From positions 120,196-184,195 of the forward strand of contig NZ_BMPP01000008.1 in NCBI RefSeq assembly GCF_014647655.1: a DNA stretch of 64,000 nucleotides, written 5' to 3'. A model generated the notes under the pieces. The model was given only the letters and a program-made list of their open reading frames with translations. It made no database searches and had not been told where the DNA came from. A program made the translations under genes and the position numbers. Shown here piece by piece: positions 1-8,615 of this stretch. This DNA is from Deinococcus malanensis (lineage in GTDB: Bacteria; Deinococcota; Deinococci; Deinococcales; Deinococcaceae). Positions within the stretch are counted from its first letter, which is position 1; every line of letters begins with the position of its first letter.

Positions 1-110
1 GCGCGGTACAGCAGGCCGCTGCTCACGTAGGGGATGCCCAGCGCCCGGGCCACTCCCGAGGCCACGCTGGATTTTCCGCTGGCGGCAACGCCGTCAATGG
101 TCACAATCAT
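1..110 (-). CDS. cmk: Cytidylate kinase, N-terminal fragment (runs off the window)
   Basis: The reverse strand from 110 reads M-I-V-T-I-D-G followed by a P-loop of the form GVAASGKSS, then the [12 protein letters not shown] stretch typical of bacterial CMP kinase, which phosphorylates CMP and dCMP with ATP in pyrimidine salvage. Only the first 36 or so codons are inside the window, so the NMP-binding and lid regions cannot be checked. A -10 hexamer (TACACT on the minus strand, 117-122) lies six bases before the ATG with no Shine-Dalgarno, which suggests a leaderless mRNA. It is divergent from the cyclophilin gene. The P-loop and following residues make cmk far more likely than another NMP kinase. 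Confidence 0.8.
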   Translation of the reverse strand, partial: MIVTIDGVAASGKSSVASGVARALGIPYVSSGLLYR

Positions 111-185
111 CCGCCCAGTGTAGGGTCCGCCGTGCATCTTTTGTCGGTGGGCAGTTCATGGGGCAGGCCGCTAGACTGGGGAGAC

Positions 186-962
186 ATGAAACATGCTGCC
201 CTGATGCTCTGTGGCCTGCTGGCCCTGACCGCCTGTCAGAAAAAGGACGAGGCCACCAAGACCACCGAGACCGAAACCACCAAGACGGAAACGGCCAAGA
301 CCACCGAGACAGCCGAGACCAAACCGGCCACTGAAGCCAAAAGCACGCCGGAGGTCAAGGCCCCAGCAGCCCTTCCGGCGGGCTTTACGCTGGTGCCCTT
401 CGTCAGTGACAAGCCGGTGCGCGAATTCAAGGCCGAGCCGGACGTGACCCTGGAAGACGGCAAGGACTATTACGCGGTCATCGACACCAACCGTGGGCAG
501 ATCGTGGCCGACCTCTACGAGCAGGAAACGCCGGTGACCGTCAACAACTTCGTGACCCTGGCGCGCAATCACTACTTCGACGGCATCCGCTTTCACCGCG
601 TCATCGAGGGCTTCATGGCCCAGACCGGCGACCCCCTGAGCGTGGACGAGGCCAAGAAGGCCGAATGGGGGACCGGCGGGCCCGGCTACCAGTTTGCCGA
701 CGAGTTCCGCACCAAGCTGACCTTCGACAGCCCCGGCATCCTGGCCATGGCCAACAGCGGCCCGGCGACCAACGGCAGCCAGTTCTTCATCACCTTTGCG
801 CCCACCGACTTCCTGAACGGCAAGCACACCATTTTCGGCAAGGTGGTTCAGGGCGACGATCTGCTGCCCAAGCTGACCCGTACCATGAACGAGAGCAACG
901 AGGAGGTCGCCGGCGCCGTGGCAGACAGGATCCTGACCATACGGATCGCGACCAAGGGATAA
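186..962 (+). CDS. Cyclophilin-type peptidyl-prolyl isomerase lipoprotein
   Basis: This 258-residue protein should catalyse cis-trans isomerisation of proline bonds outside the cytoplasmic membrane. A signal peptide ends in the lipobox L-T-A-C, with C17 the predicted lipidated residue. A Thr/Glu/Lys-rich linker (about residues 20-55) follows, then a complete cyclophilin domain with the [23 protein letters not shown] and LNGKHTIFG signatures. The start at 186 is preferred over an in-frame ATG at 132 because it puts the signal peptide at the N-terminus and lies 8 bases after a TAGACT -10 element (172-177). The linker probably spaces the enzyme from the membrane. It stands alone and ends at a shared terminator. 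Confidence 0.9.
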   Translation: MKHAALMLCGLLALTACQKKDEATKTTETETTKTETAKTTETAETKPATEAKSTPEVKAPAALPAGFTLVPFVSDKPVREFKAEPDVTLEDGKDYYAVIDTNRGQIVADLYEQETPVTVNNFVTLARNHYFDGIRFHRVIEGFMAQTGDPLSVDEAKKAEWGTGGPGYQFADEFRTKLTFDSPGILAMANSGPATNGSQFFITFAPTDFLNGKHTIFGKVVQGDDLLPKLTRTMNESNEEVAGAVADRILTIRIATKG

Positions 963-976
963 CCAGAAATGAGAGC

Positions 977-1007
977 GGGCGAGGTGGAAGAATTCCCCAC
1001 CTCGCCC
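977..1007. terminator. Bidirectional terminator hairpin between cyclophilin gene and obgE
   Basis: An 11-bp perfect GC-rich stem (977-987 with 997-1007) with a 9-base loop lies between two convergent genes. There is only a short T-rich stretch after it on the plus strand. Confidence 0.7.
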
Positions 1008-1025
1008 ACTGGTTTGTCTGTGGCC

Positions 1026-2366
1026 TCAGTCCTGCTCGTCCTCATCGTTGAAGTACTCGAAGCGGAAGGTGCCGATCTCGACGGTGTCGCCTTCGCGCGC
1101 CCCCGCCTTTTTCAGCGCGTTGTACAGGCCCTGGCGTTTGAAGAGGTTGCCCAGATACTCGGCCGCGTCTTCCAGGTAGCGTGAGAAGCGCACGATGCGT
1201 TCCTCGAAGCCGCCACCGTGGATTTCCCAGACGCGCTCGGGGGCGCCACTGCTGACAATTCCCACGCCCTGGGCCGGTGGGTCCAGGCGGAACACCACCC
1301 GCAGCGGCTCGGCCACCACGTTCTCGGACTCGACCTCCAGCGCGCGGTCCTGGGCCCACAGTTCGCGGTCAGGCAGCATCTGGAAGGTGATCTCACGCAG
1401 TTCGCTGAGGCCCTCACCTTCTTTGGCACTGACCTTCAGCACCGGGAGGCCGTACTGGGCCAGTTCGTCCTCGACCATCGCGGCGAGGTCAGCGTCCACC
1501 AGCTCGACCTTGTTCAGGGCAATCAGGGCGACGTTTTCCAGCAGGGTGGGATCGTAGGCCTGCAGTTCAGCCTGAAGCTGGCGCAGTTCCTCGACCGGGT
1601 CACGCGTCACGTCCAGTACGTACACCAGCACCCGGGTGCGGCTGATGTGGCGCAGGAATTCCAGGCCCAGGCCCTTGCCTTCGCTGGCGCCCTCGATAAT
1701 TCCGGGAATATCGGCCAGTGTGAAGCGCTCGTCAAGCGGCTCGCCGCGGCTGTCGATCCGGTCCACCACGCCCAGGATGGGGGAGAGGGTGGTAAAGGGG
1801 TAGTCCGCGATGGCGGGGTTGGCCCGTGACAGGGCCGCGAGCAGGCTGCTCTTGCCGGCGTTGGGGTAGCCGACCAGTCCCACGTCGGCGATCAGGCGCA
1901 GTTCCAGGCGCACGCGGCGCTTCTGGCCCGGGGTCCCCAATTCCGCGAAGCGCGGGGCCTGCCGGGTGCTGCTGGTAAAGGTGCTGTTGCCACGCCCCCC
2001 CAGACCGCCCCGGGCGACGACCTTCTCCTGCCCGACGCGCACCAGGTCGGCAATGACCTTGCCGGTGTCCTCGTCGAAGGCGGTGGTGCCGACCGGCACA
2101 TCGATGTAGATGTCCTCGCCATCGGCCCCCTGGCGCAGGCGGCCCTCGCCGTAGTTGCCGTTGGGGGCCTTGAATTTGCGCCGGCCCACCAGGCGCTCCA
2201 GGCTCTCGACCCCTTCAATGGCGCGCAGGATGATGTTGCCGCCCTTGCCGCCGTGCCCGCCGTCCGGGCCGCCTTTTTCCATGAATTTGGCGCGGTGGAA
2301 GCTCATGCTGCCGTCTCCGCCGTTGCCGGCGGCCACCTCAATGTTCAGTACGTCACGAAACGCCAT
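1026..2366 (-). CDS. obgE: GTPase Obg/CgtA
   Basis: This 446-residue protein is the essential large-subunit-associated GTPase that links ribosome assembly to stress responses. It has the glycine-rich Obg fold (about 1-158) and a G domain with GYPNAGKSS, the DIPGIIEGA switch and NKVEL. A C-terminal OCT domain of about 75 residues follows, which is found in Deinococcus and Firmicutes but absent from E. coli. The start is supported by a strong AGGAGG upstream on the minus strand. It follows rplU and rpmA, the usual order, but a terminator-like hairpin stands between rpmA and obgE, so its level may be set apart from the two ribosomal proteins. Confidence 0.97.
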   Translation of the reverse strand: MAFRDVLNIEVAAGNGGDGSMSFHRAKFMEKGGPDGGHGGKGGNIILRAIEGVESLERLVGRRKFKAPNGNYGEGRLRQGADGEDIYIDVPVGTTAFDEDTGKVIADLVRVGQEKVVARGGLGGRGNSTFTSSTRQAPRFAELGTPGQKRRVRLELRLIADVGLVGYPNAGKSSLLAALSRANPAIADYPFTTLSPILGVVDRIDSRGEPLDERFTLADIPGIIEGASEGKGLGLEFLRHISRTRVLVYVLDVTRDPVEELRQLQAELQAYDPTLLENVALIALNKVELVDADLAAMVEDELAQYGLPVLKVSAKEGEGLSELREITFQMLPDRELWAQDRALEVESENVVAEPLRVVFRLDPPAQGVGIVSSGAPERVWEIHGGGFEERIVRFSRYLEDAAEYLGNLFKRQGLYNALKKAGAREGDTVEIGTFRFEYFNDEDEQD

Positions 2367-2396
2367 GCTGCGTCCTCCTGGCTTGCTGCCCTACAC

Positions 2397-2431
2397 AATA
2401 AAATACGCCCCGCCCATCTGCGGGCAGGGCG
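2397..2431 (-). terminator. Terminator or attenuator between rpmA and obgE
   Basis: On the minus strand a 10-bp stem with one G-U pair (2431-2422 with 2415-2406, loop 2421-2416) is followed directly by a T-rich run (TATTTTATT). This is the form of an intrinsic terminator, placed after the rpmA stop and before the obgE ribosome-binding site. Confidence 0.7.
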
Positions 2432-2451
2432 CCGGGGGCTCATGCCTCCGG

Positions 2452-2727
2452 TCAGTCGGCAGCGACTTCGGTCTGGGCGACTTCGATGCTGATGAAGCGG
2501 CCCTTGTTGCCCTTGTTGGTAAACACGACCTTGCCGTGCTCCAGGGCAAACAGGGTGTGGTCACGGCCCATGCCCACGTTGGCACCAGCCTTGAACTTGG
2601 TGCCGCGCTGGCGGACCAGGATGTTGCCGGCCAGCACCTGCTCGCCGCCGAACTTCTTCACGCCCAGGTACTTGGGATTGCTGTCACGTCCGTTCTTTGA
2701 CGAACCTACGCCTTTCTTGTGTGCCAT
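2452..2727 (-). CDS. rpmA: 50S ribosomal protein L27
   Basis: The protein begins [20 protein letters not shown], the conserved N-terminus of L27 whose tail reaches the peptidyl-transferase centre. The fold continues with the [17 protein letters not shown] and [11 protein letters not shown] motifs. At 91 residues it has the usual length. There is no N-terminal cleavage extension of the kind found in Firmicutes. It lies 18 bases after rplU and is surely co-transcribed with it. Confidence 0.97.
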   Translation of the reverse strand: MAHKKGVGSSKNGRDSNPKYLGVKKFGGEQVLAGNILVRQRGTKFKAGANVGMGRDHTLFALEHGKVVFTNKGNKGRFISIEVAQTEVAAD

Positions 2728-2745
2728 GTGAGTTCAGTCCTCCCC

Positions 2746-3048
2746 TTAGCCCTTGATCCCAAGGATCTTGATGGCGGTGTAATCCTGACGGTGGCCGGTA
2801 CGGCGGCGGTACTGAACGCCGCTCTTGTACTTGCGGATGTAGATCTTGGGGCCTCGGCCGTGCTCGACGACCTCAGCGTTCACGACAAACTTGCTGACGG
2901 CATCGCCGAACAGGGCCTGGTCGCCGCCCACGAAAAGAGGGGTCAGGTCGAGCTTGTCGCCCGCTTCGCCCTTAAGGTTCTCGACGCGGATCACGTCGCC
3001 TTCCTGCACGCGGTACTGCTTCCCGCCGGTCTGAATGATTGCAAACAT
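2746..3048 (-). CDS. rplU: 50S ribosomal protein L21
   Basis: This 100-residue protein starts MFAIIQTGGKQYRVQEGD, the diagnostic L21 N-terminus. The C-terminal KYKSGVQYRRRTGHRQ stretch contacts 23S rRNA. The reading frame is open upstream to 3183, but the start at 3048 matches the family and has an AGGAGGAAAG ribosome-binding site. It is the first gene of the rplU-rpmA(-obgE) operon. About 150 bases of leader containing two hairpins precede it. Confidence 0.97.
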   Translation of the reverse strand: MFAIIQTGGKQYRVQEGDVIRVENLKGEAGDKLDLTPLFVGGDQALFGDAVSKFVVNAEVVEHGRGPKIYIRKYKSGVQYRRRTGHRQDYTAIKILGIKG

Positions 3049-3075
3049 CGGTCTTTCCTCCTGCTGCCGCCCGGG

Positions 3076-3110
3076 CCGCTGGAACGCTGCCAGCGGAGGG
3101 GGCTTTGCCC
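3076..3110 (-). promoter_or_regulatory. Two hairpins in the rplU leader
   Basis: On the minus strand the leader contains a perfect 7-bp stem with a 7-base loop (3096-3090 with 3082-3076). It is preceded by a GGGC/GCCC hairpin (3110-3099). Both sit just before the ribosome-binding site. L21 operons in Firmicutes carry an autoregulatory leader RNA, but whether this one has that role is inference. Confidence 0.4.
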
Positions 3111-3199
3111 TATGAACCCTGCCCTGTGAAGCGGTCAAGATGCACCTAGGGATCCTGCTCGCGCACCCGGCCTGAAAAGGCACGGATCACCAAGCAAAA

Positions 3200-3208
3200 A
3201 CTGTAGCA
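3200..3208 (-). promoter_or_regulatory. Candidate extended -10 promoter for rplU
   Basis: The minus strand reads TGC-TACAGT, an extended -10 (TGN before the hexamer), about 155 bases upstream of rplU. No convincing -35 hexamer lies 16-18 bases upstream, as is common for extended -10 promoters. Confidence 0.45.
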
Positions 3209-3529
3209 CAAACCGGGCGCGTCTGGGTAGACGGGAACACCCCGAACCGGAGCAGAACAAGCGGCCGGAACGGGTCTGGAGCAAGCAACGTCACCCTGCG
3301 GGCAGGGTGAGTGGTGTGTTGCGTGCGTGTTCCCGTTCTGTCTGACGTGTCCTCGCGGTACACGTGGACTCGCGTGGGCGCGAGCCTCAAGTCCTGTAAC
3401 CTCCGGGCGGCCTCCTGCAAGGGAGATACCGCTGCGCCCGCCAGCATAGCAGCCAGCAAAGGGACCGGCACGTCTGGTCGCACACTTGGCCGCCGGAACC
3501 CCACCCCCGGAAGCCGCGTATAGGGAGTT
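3209..3529. other. Intergenic region without a gene
   Basis: Divergent spacer between the rplU promoter and the DUF1232 gene. It contains a small hairpin (CACCCTG/CAGGGTG, 3292-3309) of unknown role. No open frame here has coding character. Confidence 0.5.
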
Positions 3530-3868
3530 GTGCTGACCCGTTTCCGGCTGATCTGGCGTGACGCCCTGGCGCTGCTGCTGGCGCTGGGTGACCGCCGCAC
3601 TCCTGCCCAGGCGCGGCTGGCGGCCCTGCTGGCACTGGTGTATGCCGTCAGCCCGGTGGACCTGCTGCCTGACCTGGCTCCGCTGCTGGGTGTGGTCGAT
3701 GACGCCCTGATCGTGCCCACGGTGCTGGCCCTGGCGGCGCGGCGACTGCCGGCCCCCGTGTTGCAGCAGGCCCAGGCGCGTGCCGCCCGGCTGCCCTGGG
3801 TGCTGCCGCTGGGGCTGCTGGTTCTTCTGGGCACAGGTGTGCTGCTGTGGACGCTGCTGGGCGCCTAA
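3530..3868 (+). CDS. DUF1232 (YkvA-like) membrane protein
   Basis: This 112-residue protein starts at a GTG. Its central segment [18 protein letters not shown] is the hallmark of DUF1232 proteins, whose function is unknown. It is predicted to cross the membrane at the C-terminus (about residues 88-110, Leu/Val-rich), and the conserved [11 protein letters not shown] motif also sits in a hydrophobic stretch. No Shine-Dalgarno is clear. It is followed 34 bases later by the response regulator gene, which has its own leaderless-type -10, so co-transcription is possible but not needed. Confidence 0.8.
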   Translation: MLTRFRLIWRDALALLLALGDRRTPAQARLAALLALVYAVSPVDLLPDLAPLLGVVDDALIVPTVLALAARRLPAPVLQQAQARAARLPWVLPLGLLVLLGTGVLLWTLLGA

Positions 3869-3902
3869 CACCCGGCTAACCCGCACCCCTAGACTGGGCG
3901 TC

Positions 3903-4565
3903 ATGCGCCTGCTGCTCGTCGAGGATGACCCGCGGATTGCCCAGCCCACCGCCGGGGCCCTGCGGGAAGCCGGGTATGTGGTCACCTGGGCGCAGAGCGG
4001 GCCCGAGGGACTGGAAGCGGCCATGCTGGGGGAGTACCCCCTGATCGTGCTGGACGTGATGCTGCCCGGTCTGGATGGCTTTGAGGTTGCCCGGGAACTG
4101 CGGGCGGCTGGCGTGGACTCCGCCATCCTGTTTCTGACCGCACGCAGTGAGCTTGCTGACCGGATCGAGGGTCTGGATCTGGGAGGCGACGCGTATCTGG
4201 TCAAACCCTTCGCCATGCCCGAACTGCTGGCGACCCTGCGGGCCCTGTCGCGCCGTGAACGGGGACAGGGCGCACCACGGGTCACGTTTGCCGGTGGACG
4301 CGGCACCCTGGACACGGTGGCCCGCACCGTCGGGTGGGACGGCCAAGAGGTCGCGGTTACCGGGCGCGAGTACGCCCTGATCGAGGCGCTGGCCCTGGCC
4401 CCCGAACGCTGGTTCACACGTGAGGAACTGCTGGACCGGGTGTGGGGTCCGGAATTCGGCGGTGAGGCCCGCATCGTGGATGTATACGTGCGTTACGTGC
4501 GGCGCAAGCTGGCTCCTGAGGCCGTGACCAGCGAACGGGGCCGGGGCTACCGGGCCGAGAATTAA
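3903..4565 (+). CDS. OmpR/PhoB-family response regulator
   Basis: This 220-residue transcription factor has a receiver domain with acidic pair E7/D8/D9, phospho-acceptor D51, T79 and K101. A C-terminal winged helix (about 125-220) carries the [14 protein letters not shown] and RGRGYR signatures. The start follows a TAGACT -10 (3890-3895) by seven bases with no ribosome-binding site, so the mRNA is probably leaderless. A longer frame from 3780 is rejected because it only adds cysteine-rich out-of-family residues. It forms an operon with the histidine kinase that begins 2 bases after its stop. The signal sensed is unknown. Confidence 0.93.
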   Translation: MRLLLVEDDPRIAQPTAGALREAGYVVTWAQSGPEGLEAAMLGEYPLIVLDVMLPGLDGFEVARELRAAGVDSAILFLTARSELADRIEGLDLGGDAYLVKPFAMPELLATLRALSRRERGQGAPRVTFAGGRGTLDTVARTVGWDGQEVAVTGREYALIEALALAPERWFTREELLDRVWGPEFGGEARIVDVYVRYVRRKLAPEAVTSERGRGYRAEN

Positions 4566-4567
4566 AG

Positions 4568-5995
4568 GTGGCCGTGCGCCTGCTCCCGCCCCTGACCCTG
4601 CGCGCGCGGCTGGCGCTCTGGGCCGCGCTGGCCACCGGACTGGCCACGCTGCTGGTGGCGGCCGGGTTGTTCGTGGCGGTGGGCCGGTTTCTGCGTCAGG
4701 CCCAGGAGCAGCGGCTGCTGAGCGCCACGACGGCGGTGCACGGCCGGGTAGAGGACACCCTGCGCCGTCAGGCCGAGAGCGGCGTGGCGTTGCTGCTGGG
4801 CTACCAGCTGGACGTGGCCACCCTGCAGCGCCTGCTGGAGAACGACCCCCAGAGCCGCCGCGACCTGGACGTCCGGGTGGTCGCCCACCAGGGGGGTCAA
4901 CTGGCCCAGGTGCAGACCCCGCGCTTTCCTGAGGGCGTCCGCCGCGACCTGCGTCCCGGTGCATACCTCACGGTGGGAGGCACCCACCTGATCCTGGTCC
5001 GGCCCCTGCTAGGCAACCAGGCGCTGCTGCAGGTGGCCACCGATGCCCGCGCTCTGAGCGACGCGCAGCGGGCCTTCGCGCGCGCCCTGGCCTGGCTGCT
5101 GCCGGTCTCACTGCTGCTCGCGCTGGGGGTGGGCTGGACGGTGGCCGGGCGGCTGCTGCGCCCGGTGCGGACCCTGGAGCAGGCCGCGCGGCAGGTGGGG
5201 GAAAGCGGTGAACTGCGCCGTGCCCTGCCGGGTGCCGGCACCACGGACGAACTCTCGCGTCTGGCGCTGACCCTGCAAGGGAGTTTCGAGCGGCTGGCCG
5301 ACGCCCGTGACCGCGAGCAGGCGTTTTTGCGGGCCGCCGCGCATGACCTGCGCAGCCCGCTGGCGGCCCTGAGTGCCCGGGTGGAAGGCAGCCTGGCACG
5401 GGACCGCGACGCCGCGCGCTACCGCAGTGACCTCCGGGAAATCGGTACCGACCTGACCCGGCTGGCTACCCTGACCAACCATCTGCTGCTGCTGGCCCGC
5501 GATCCCAGCGCGGTGGCCCGCGCGCCGGTGCCGCTGCGCGACCTCGCGGCCGATGCCGTGGACCGTGCCCGCGAGCTGACCGAGGCGGACGTCGACCTGC
5601 ATGCCCCGCAGCCGGTGACGGTGCAGGGGGACCGGGTGCTGCTGGGCCAGGCGGTGTGGAATCTGACCATGAACGCAGTGCGGCACGCCCCAGGAGCCAC
5701 CGTCACGGTGACGGTCAGCGAAGACGCGACGGGCGCGGCGGTCACCGTCCGCGACGACGGCCCCGGGGTGGACGAAGCGACACTGGCTCGGCTGGGGGAG
5801 GCCTTCTACCGGCCCGACGCCAGCCGCACAGGTGACCATCTGGGGCTGGGCGGACACGGTCTGGGGCTGGCGCTGGCCCGCCGCGCCGCCGAACTGCACG
5901 GCGGGACCCTGACCCTGCGCAGTGCCCCCGGTGGGGGGTTTACCGCCGTGCTCTGGCTTCCTGCGGTATACACCTCTGGTACGCTCTCGTCATGA
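4568..5995 (+). CDS. Sensor histidine kinase, OmpR-type partner
   Basis: This 475-residue kinase starts at GTG. It has a first membrane helix (about 13-38), a short periplasmic domain of about 130 residues without a recognised fold, and a second helix (about 173-195). A HAMP segment follows, then a dimerisation domain with phospho-acceptor H259 in [13 protein letters not shown]. The ATPase domain has the N-box [12 protein letters not shown] and G-boxes DDGPGVD and [12 protein letters not shown], so it looks fully active. It lies directly downstream of the response regulator, which is its likely substrate. Its stop overlaps the next gene by four bases. Confidence 0.93.
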   Translation: MAVRLLPPLTLRARLALWAALATGLATLLVAAGLFVAVGRFLRQAQEQRLLSATTAVHGRVEDTLRRQAESGVALLLGYQLDVATLQRLLENDPQSRRDLDVRVVAHQGGQLAQVQTPRFPEGVRRDLRPGAYLTVGGTHLILVRPLLGNQALLQVATDARALSDAQRAFARALAWLLPVSLLLALGVGWTVAGRLLRPVRTLEQAARQVGESGELRRALPGAGTTDELSRLALTLQGSFERLADARDREQAFLRAAAHDLRSPLAALSARVEGSLARDRDAARYRSDLREIGTDLTRLATLTNHLLLLARDPSAVARAPVPLRDLAADAVDRARELTEADVDLHAPQPVTVQGDRVLLGQAVWNLTMNAVRHAPGATVTVTVSEDATGAAVTVRDDGPGVDEATLARLGEAFYRPDASRTGDHLGLGGHGLGLALARRAAELHGGTLTLRSAPGGGFTAVLWLPAVYTSGTLSS

Positions 5996-6807
5996 CAGCG
6001 TTGGCGGGCGGAAGCTGGAGTGCCGTGGTGCTGGGCGGCGGCGATCCCGGCGACTCGTTTGCGGCGCGGCACGGCGTGCAGGTCAAGGCCCTGATTCCAC
6101 TGCGTGGAGAGCCGATGGCCGCCCACGTGCTGCGTGCTCTGCGCGGCAGCGGGCGCGTGGCCCGGATCGCCTACGTGGGGCCGACCACGCCCGAGTTGGA
6201 CACCCTGGTGGACCTGCGGGTCACCGACCATGGCACCCTGCTGAGCAACCTGGAAGCGGGAGTCGAGGCCCTGCGCGTGGCCGGCCTGCGCCCCGGTGAA
6301 CGGGTTCTGGTAGTCACCGCGGATATTCCAATGCTGCGGGCGCAGCAGCTGTGCGAGGTGCTGGACAGCGCTCCCGACGCCGCCCTGGTGTATCCGGTGG
6401 TGACAAAGCAGGCCTGTGAGGCCGCTTACCCTGGGGTCAAACGGACCTACGTGCGGGTGCGCGACGGCACCTTCACCGGAGGAAACCTGTTTCTGCTGGA
6501 CCCGGCGCTGATCTCCCAGTTCCTGCCCCGGCTGCGCGAGGTGCTTGACGCCCGCAAGACGCCCTGGAAGCTGGCGGTCCTGATCGGACCCGGGGTGCTG
6601 CTGCGTCTGCTGACTGGCCGCCTGAGTGTGGATAAGCTGGAGCAGAAAGTCTCGCAGGTGCTGGGTGTCCCGGCCCGCGCGCTGATTACCTCGCACGCGG
6701 CAGTGGGTACCGACGTGGACAAGGAAGAGGACCTGACGCTGGCCGAGGCCCACCTGCCGGCCCTGGAGCCGGCCACCCTAAAATCCGAGTGCAGCGCTCA
6801 GATTTAA
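5992..6807 (+). CDS. MobA-like nucleotidyltransferase family protein
   Basis: The 271-residue protein begins [13 protein letters not shown], a variant of the LxGGxSxRMGxDK loop of NTP_transf_3 enzymes. It continues with [19 protein letters not shown] and [14 protein letters not shown], where the aspartate should bind the metal. Relatives transfer NMP to cofactor or sugar-phosphate precursors. The substrate here cannot be told, and the family in Deinococcus is usually annotated only as nucleotidyltransferase. It overlaps the kinase gene by ATGA, implying translational coupling. A TACGCT hexamer six bases before the ATG could also give a leaderless transcript. Confidence 0.75.
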   Translation: MTALAGGSWSAVVLGGGDPGDSFAARHGVQVKALIPLRGEPMAAHVLRALRGSGRVARIAYVGPTTPELDTLVDLRVTDHGTLLSNLEAGVEALRVAGLRPGERVLVVTADIPMLRAQQLCEVLDSAPDAALVYPVVTKQACEAAYPGVKRTYVRVRDGTFTGGNLFLLDPALISQFLPRLREVLDARKTPWKLAVLIGPGVLLRLLTGRLSVDKLEQKVSQVLGVPARALITSHAAVGTDVDKEEDLTLAEAHLPALEPATLKSECSAQI

Positions 6808-6878
6808 GCCTCTGCACGTGAAAAAAGGCTAACCTGTTGCCCTTGCGCCCACATGCGGGCGTGTGCATACTGTGCCCC

Positions 6879-7115
6879 ATGCCTCACGTGATCGTCAGCC
6901 CCTGCATTGGCACGAAGGACCAGGCGTGCACCGAAGTCTGCCCCGTGGAATGCATCTACGACGCGGGCGAGATGTTTCTGATCCACCCGGATGAGTGCAT
7001 CGACTGCGGCGCTTGCGTGCCCGCCTGCCCGGTCAGCGCCATCTTTCCGGAAGAGGACGTGCCTGCCGGCGAGGAGTCCTTTATCGCCCGCAACCGCGAA
7101 CACTTCGGGCTCTGA
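6879..7115 (+). CDS. Seven- or eight-iron ferredoxin
   Basis: This 78-residue electron carrier has two cysteine clusters, CIGTKDQACTEVCPVECIY and CIDCGACVPACP, as in the Thermus-type and actinobacterial 7Fe ferredoxins. The wide spacing of the first cluster suggests one [3Fe-4S] and one [4Fe-4S] centre. The start is seven bases after a CATACT -10-like hexamer (6866-6871), which suggests a leaderless transcript; the frame is open upstream to 6837 but adds nothing conserved. A strong terminator follows, so it is probably a single-gene unit. Confidence 0.92.
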   Translation: MPHVIVSPCIGTKDQACTEVCPVECIYDAGEMFLIHPDECIDCGACVPACPVSAIFPEEDVPAGEESFIARNREHFGL

Positions 7116-7130
7116 AGTTCAGCGCTCCCT

Positions 7131-7165
7131 AACTCCCGGCCACGAACAGGCCGGGAGTTCTGTTG
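7131..7165 (+). terminator. Terminator after the ferredoxin gene
   Basis: A perfect 11-bp stem (7131-7141 with 7149-7159) with a 7-base loop is followed by a T-containing tail, 15 bases after the ferredoxin stop. Confidence 0.85.
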
Positions 7166-7175
7166 TGGGCCCCTC

Positions 7176-7205
7176 TTGCTTCCGGCCCATCTGCGCGGCT
7201 AGCAT
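7176..7205 (+). promoter_or_regulatory. Candidate promoter of the corA leader transcript
   Basis: TTGCTT (7176-7181) and TAGCAT (7200-7205) are spaced by 18 bases. The predicted start near 7212 would give a leader of about 150 bases before corA that contains two short ORFs. Confidence 0.5.
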
Positions 7206-7244
7206 GACCGCGCCCGCGTAGCGCGCCGGACAGGAGGTGATGAC

Positions 7245-7343
7245 GTGAACGAACACCCGGAGCAGGAACCGCCCAGTACACCTTTCACGCCATCCCACCA
7301 CCGGAGGACGCCATGCGCCACACCGACAACAGATCACGCGTGA
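7245..7343 (+). CDS. Candidate 32-residue leader peptide upstream of corA
   Basis: A GTG start lies seven bases after AGGAGGT within AGGAGGTGA (7232-7240), which is fully complementary to the 3' end of 16S rRNA, the best such site seen in the window. The encoded peptide has seven prolines (positions 5, 9, 10, 13, 16, 23, 27), early acidic residues (E3, E6, E8) and a basic patch H18-H19-R20-R21. It has no resemblance to a folded domain. Its context, a short proline- and glutamate-rich ORF in the leader of a Mg2+ transporter gene, recalls MgtL and CorL of enterobacteria. The ribosome-binding site is seen directly; translation and the sensing role are inference. Confidence 0.5.
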   Translation: MNEHPEQEPPSTPFTPSHHRRTPCATPTTDHA

Positions 7344-7366
7344 ACACGGGGGGCGGCCCGTGCTGA
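7313..7366 (+). CDS. Second short ORF in the corA leader, overlapping the corA start
   Basis: An ATG five bases after GGAGG (7303-7307) opens a 17-residue frame that begins inside the first leader ORF and ends at TGA 7364-7366. The stop is just inside the corA coding sequence, whose GTG is at 7360. The arrangement would let ribosomes finishing this ORF restart at corA. It may equally be a chance frame. Confidence 0.3.
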   Translation: MRHTDNRSRVNTGGGPC

Positions 7367-8295
7367 CCTACTACCGCAGCATCGCCGGAAAACTGACCAC
7401 GGTAGACGGCTATATCGACGGCTGCTGGATCAATGCCGCCGACCCCAGTGCCGAGGAACTGGCCCGCATCAGCCGCGAGACCGGGCTGGATCTGGACTAC
7501 CTGAGCTATCCGCTGGACCCGGACGAGCGCTCACGCTTCGAGCGCGATAACGGACAGTTGCTGATCATCATGCAGACCAGCTACCGCCTGCCCGAGGACA
7601 GCGACATTCTGTATGACACCGTGCCGCTGGGTATTCTGCACACCGATCATTGCCTGGTCACTGTCTGTGCGCTGCCCGAAAACCCGGTCATCAAGGACGT
7701 GATCAGCGGACTGGTGCGGCGGGTCAGCACGGCCAAGAAAAACCGCCTGACCCTGCAGTTGTTTCTGCGCAATGCCCAGCGCTTCCTGATCGACGTGCGC
7801 CAGATCAACAAGCGGGTGGATACCATCGAGGACAAGCTGGAAAACAGCCAGCAGAACCGCGAGCTGCTCAACCTGCTCAAGCTGGAAAAGAGCCTGGTGT
7901 ACTTCATGACCGGTCTCAAGGCCAACGAAGCCATGATGGAGCGCGTCAAACGCGACCGCATCTTCGAAATGTACGAGGAAGACTCGGATCTGCTCGACGA
8001 CGTGCTGATCGAGAACCTGCAGGCCATCGAGATGGCCTCGATCGCCAGCAACATTCTGACCAGCATGGCCGGCGCCTTTGCCAGCGTAATCAGCAACAAC
8101 GTCAATCAGGTGGTCAAGGTCCTGACCGTGACCACGATTCTGGTGGCCATCCCCACGCTGATCACCAGCATCTTTGGCATGAACGTGCCGCTGCCGTTTC
8201 AGGAAAGTCCGGTCGGCATGTGGTTCGTGCTGGCCATTGCGATCACGCTGTCCGGCACCCTGGCCTACCTGTTCTACCGCTGGCGCGTGTTCTAG
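7360..8295 (+). CDS. corA: CorA-family divalent cation (Mg2+/Co2+) transporter
   Basis: The 311-residue protein has the family layout: a large cytoplasmic N-terminal domain (about 1-240) and a long stalk helix. Two C-terminal membrane helices (about 250-272 and 285-305) are joined by a loop that follows the SIFGMNVPLPF selectivity motif. The GMN triad is intact, so it should form a pentameric Mg2+ or Co2+ channel. The start is a GTG after a G-run (7348-7353). The frame is open further upstream to 7249 but has no ATG, GTG or TTG. An uncommon leader with two short ORFs precedes it and suggests control of expression by translation. Confidence 0.93.
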   Translation: MLTYYRSIAGKLTTVDGYIDGCWINAADPSAEELARISRETGLDLDYLSYPLDPDERSRFERDNGQLLIIMQTSYRLPEDSDILYDTVPLGILHTDHCLVTVCALPENPVIKDVISGLVRRVSTAKKNRLTLQLFLRNAQRFLIDVRQINKRVDTIEDKLENSQQNRELLNLLKLEKSLVYFMTGLKANEAMMERVKRDRIFEMYEEDSDLLDDVLIENLQAIEMASIASNILTSMAGAFASVISNNVNQVVKVLTVTTILVAIPTLITSIFGMNVPLPFQESPVGMWFVLAIAITLSGTLAYLFYRWRVF

Positions 8296-8615
8296 GGCCG
8301 CTGATCGAAAAAATGTCCGGCTGTCCGGGCGGAGCGGAGCTTTCTGTGTGGCAGAGAAAGGCAAAGGCAACGCTGTTGATCCGCACAGGCGTGGTGCCAC
8401 CCGCTCCGGAGGCAGCTGATTTCTGACTGGGCAGCCGTGCCCCTGGCCAGGACCACACCATACGCGTGGCACGTGGCTGACGGGTCCGTTCTTTCCTTGC
8501 CCCGGATCTTCAGACAGGACCCCGGGCAGGACCGGAACATGTGATCGGGGAGCCCGGTCTTGATTTTGCCTGTCTGCGAGGCTTTTGTCAGGCAGCCCGG
8601 GATAGGGTCGCGCAA
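8296..8615 (+). other. Spacer between corA and the diguanylate cyclase gene
   Basis: No gene is seen. The cyclase frame is open from a GTG at 8541, but the first 25 codons of that frame look non-coding. A TAGGGT hexamer (8603-8608) ends seven bases before the GTG at 8616. Confidence 0.45.
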
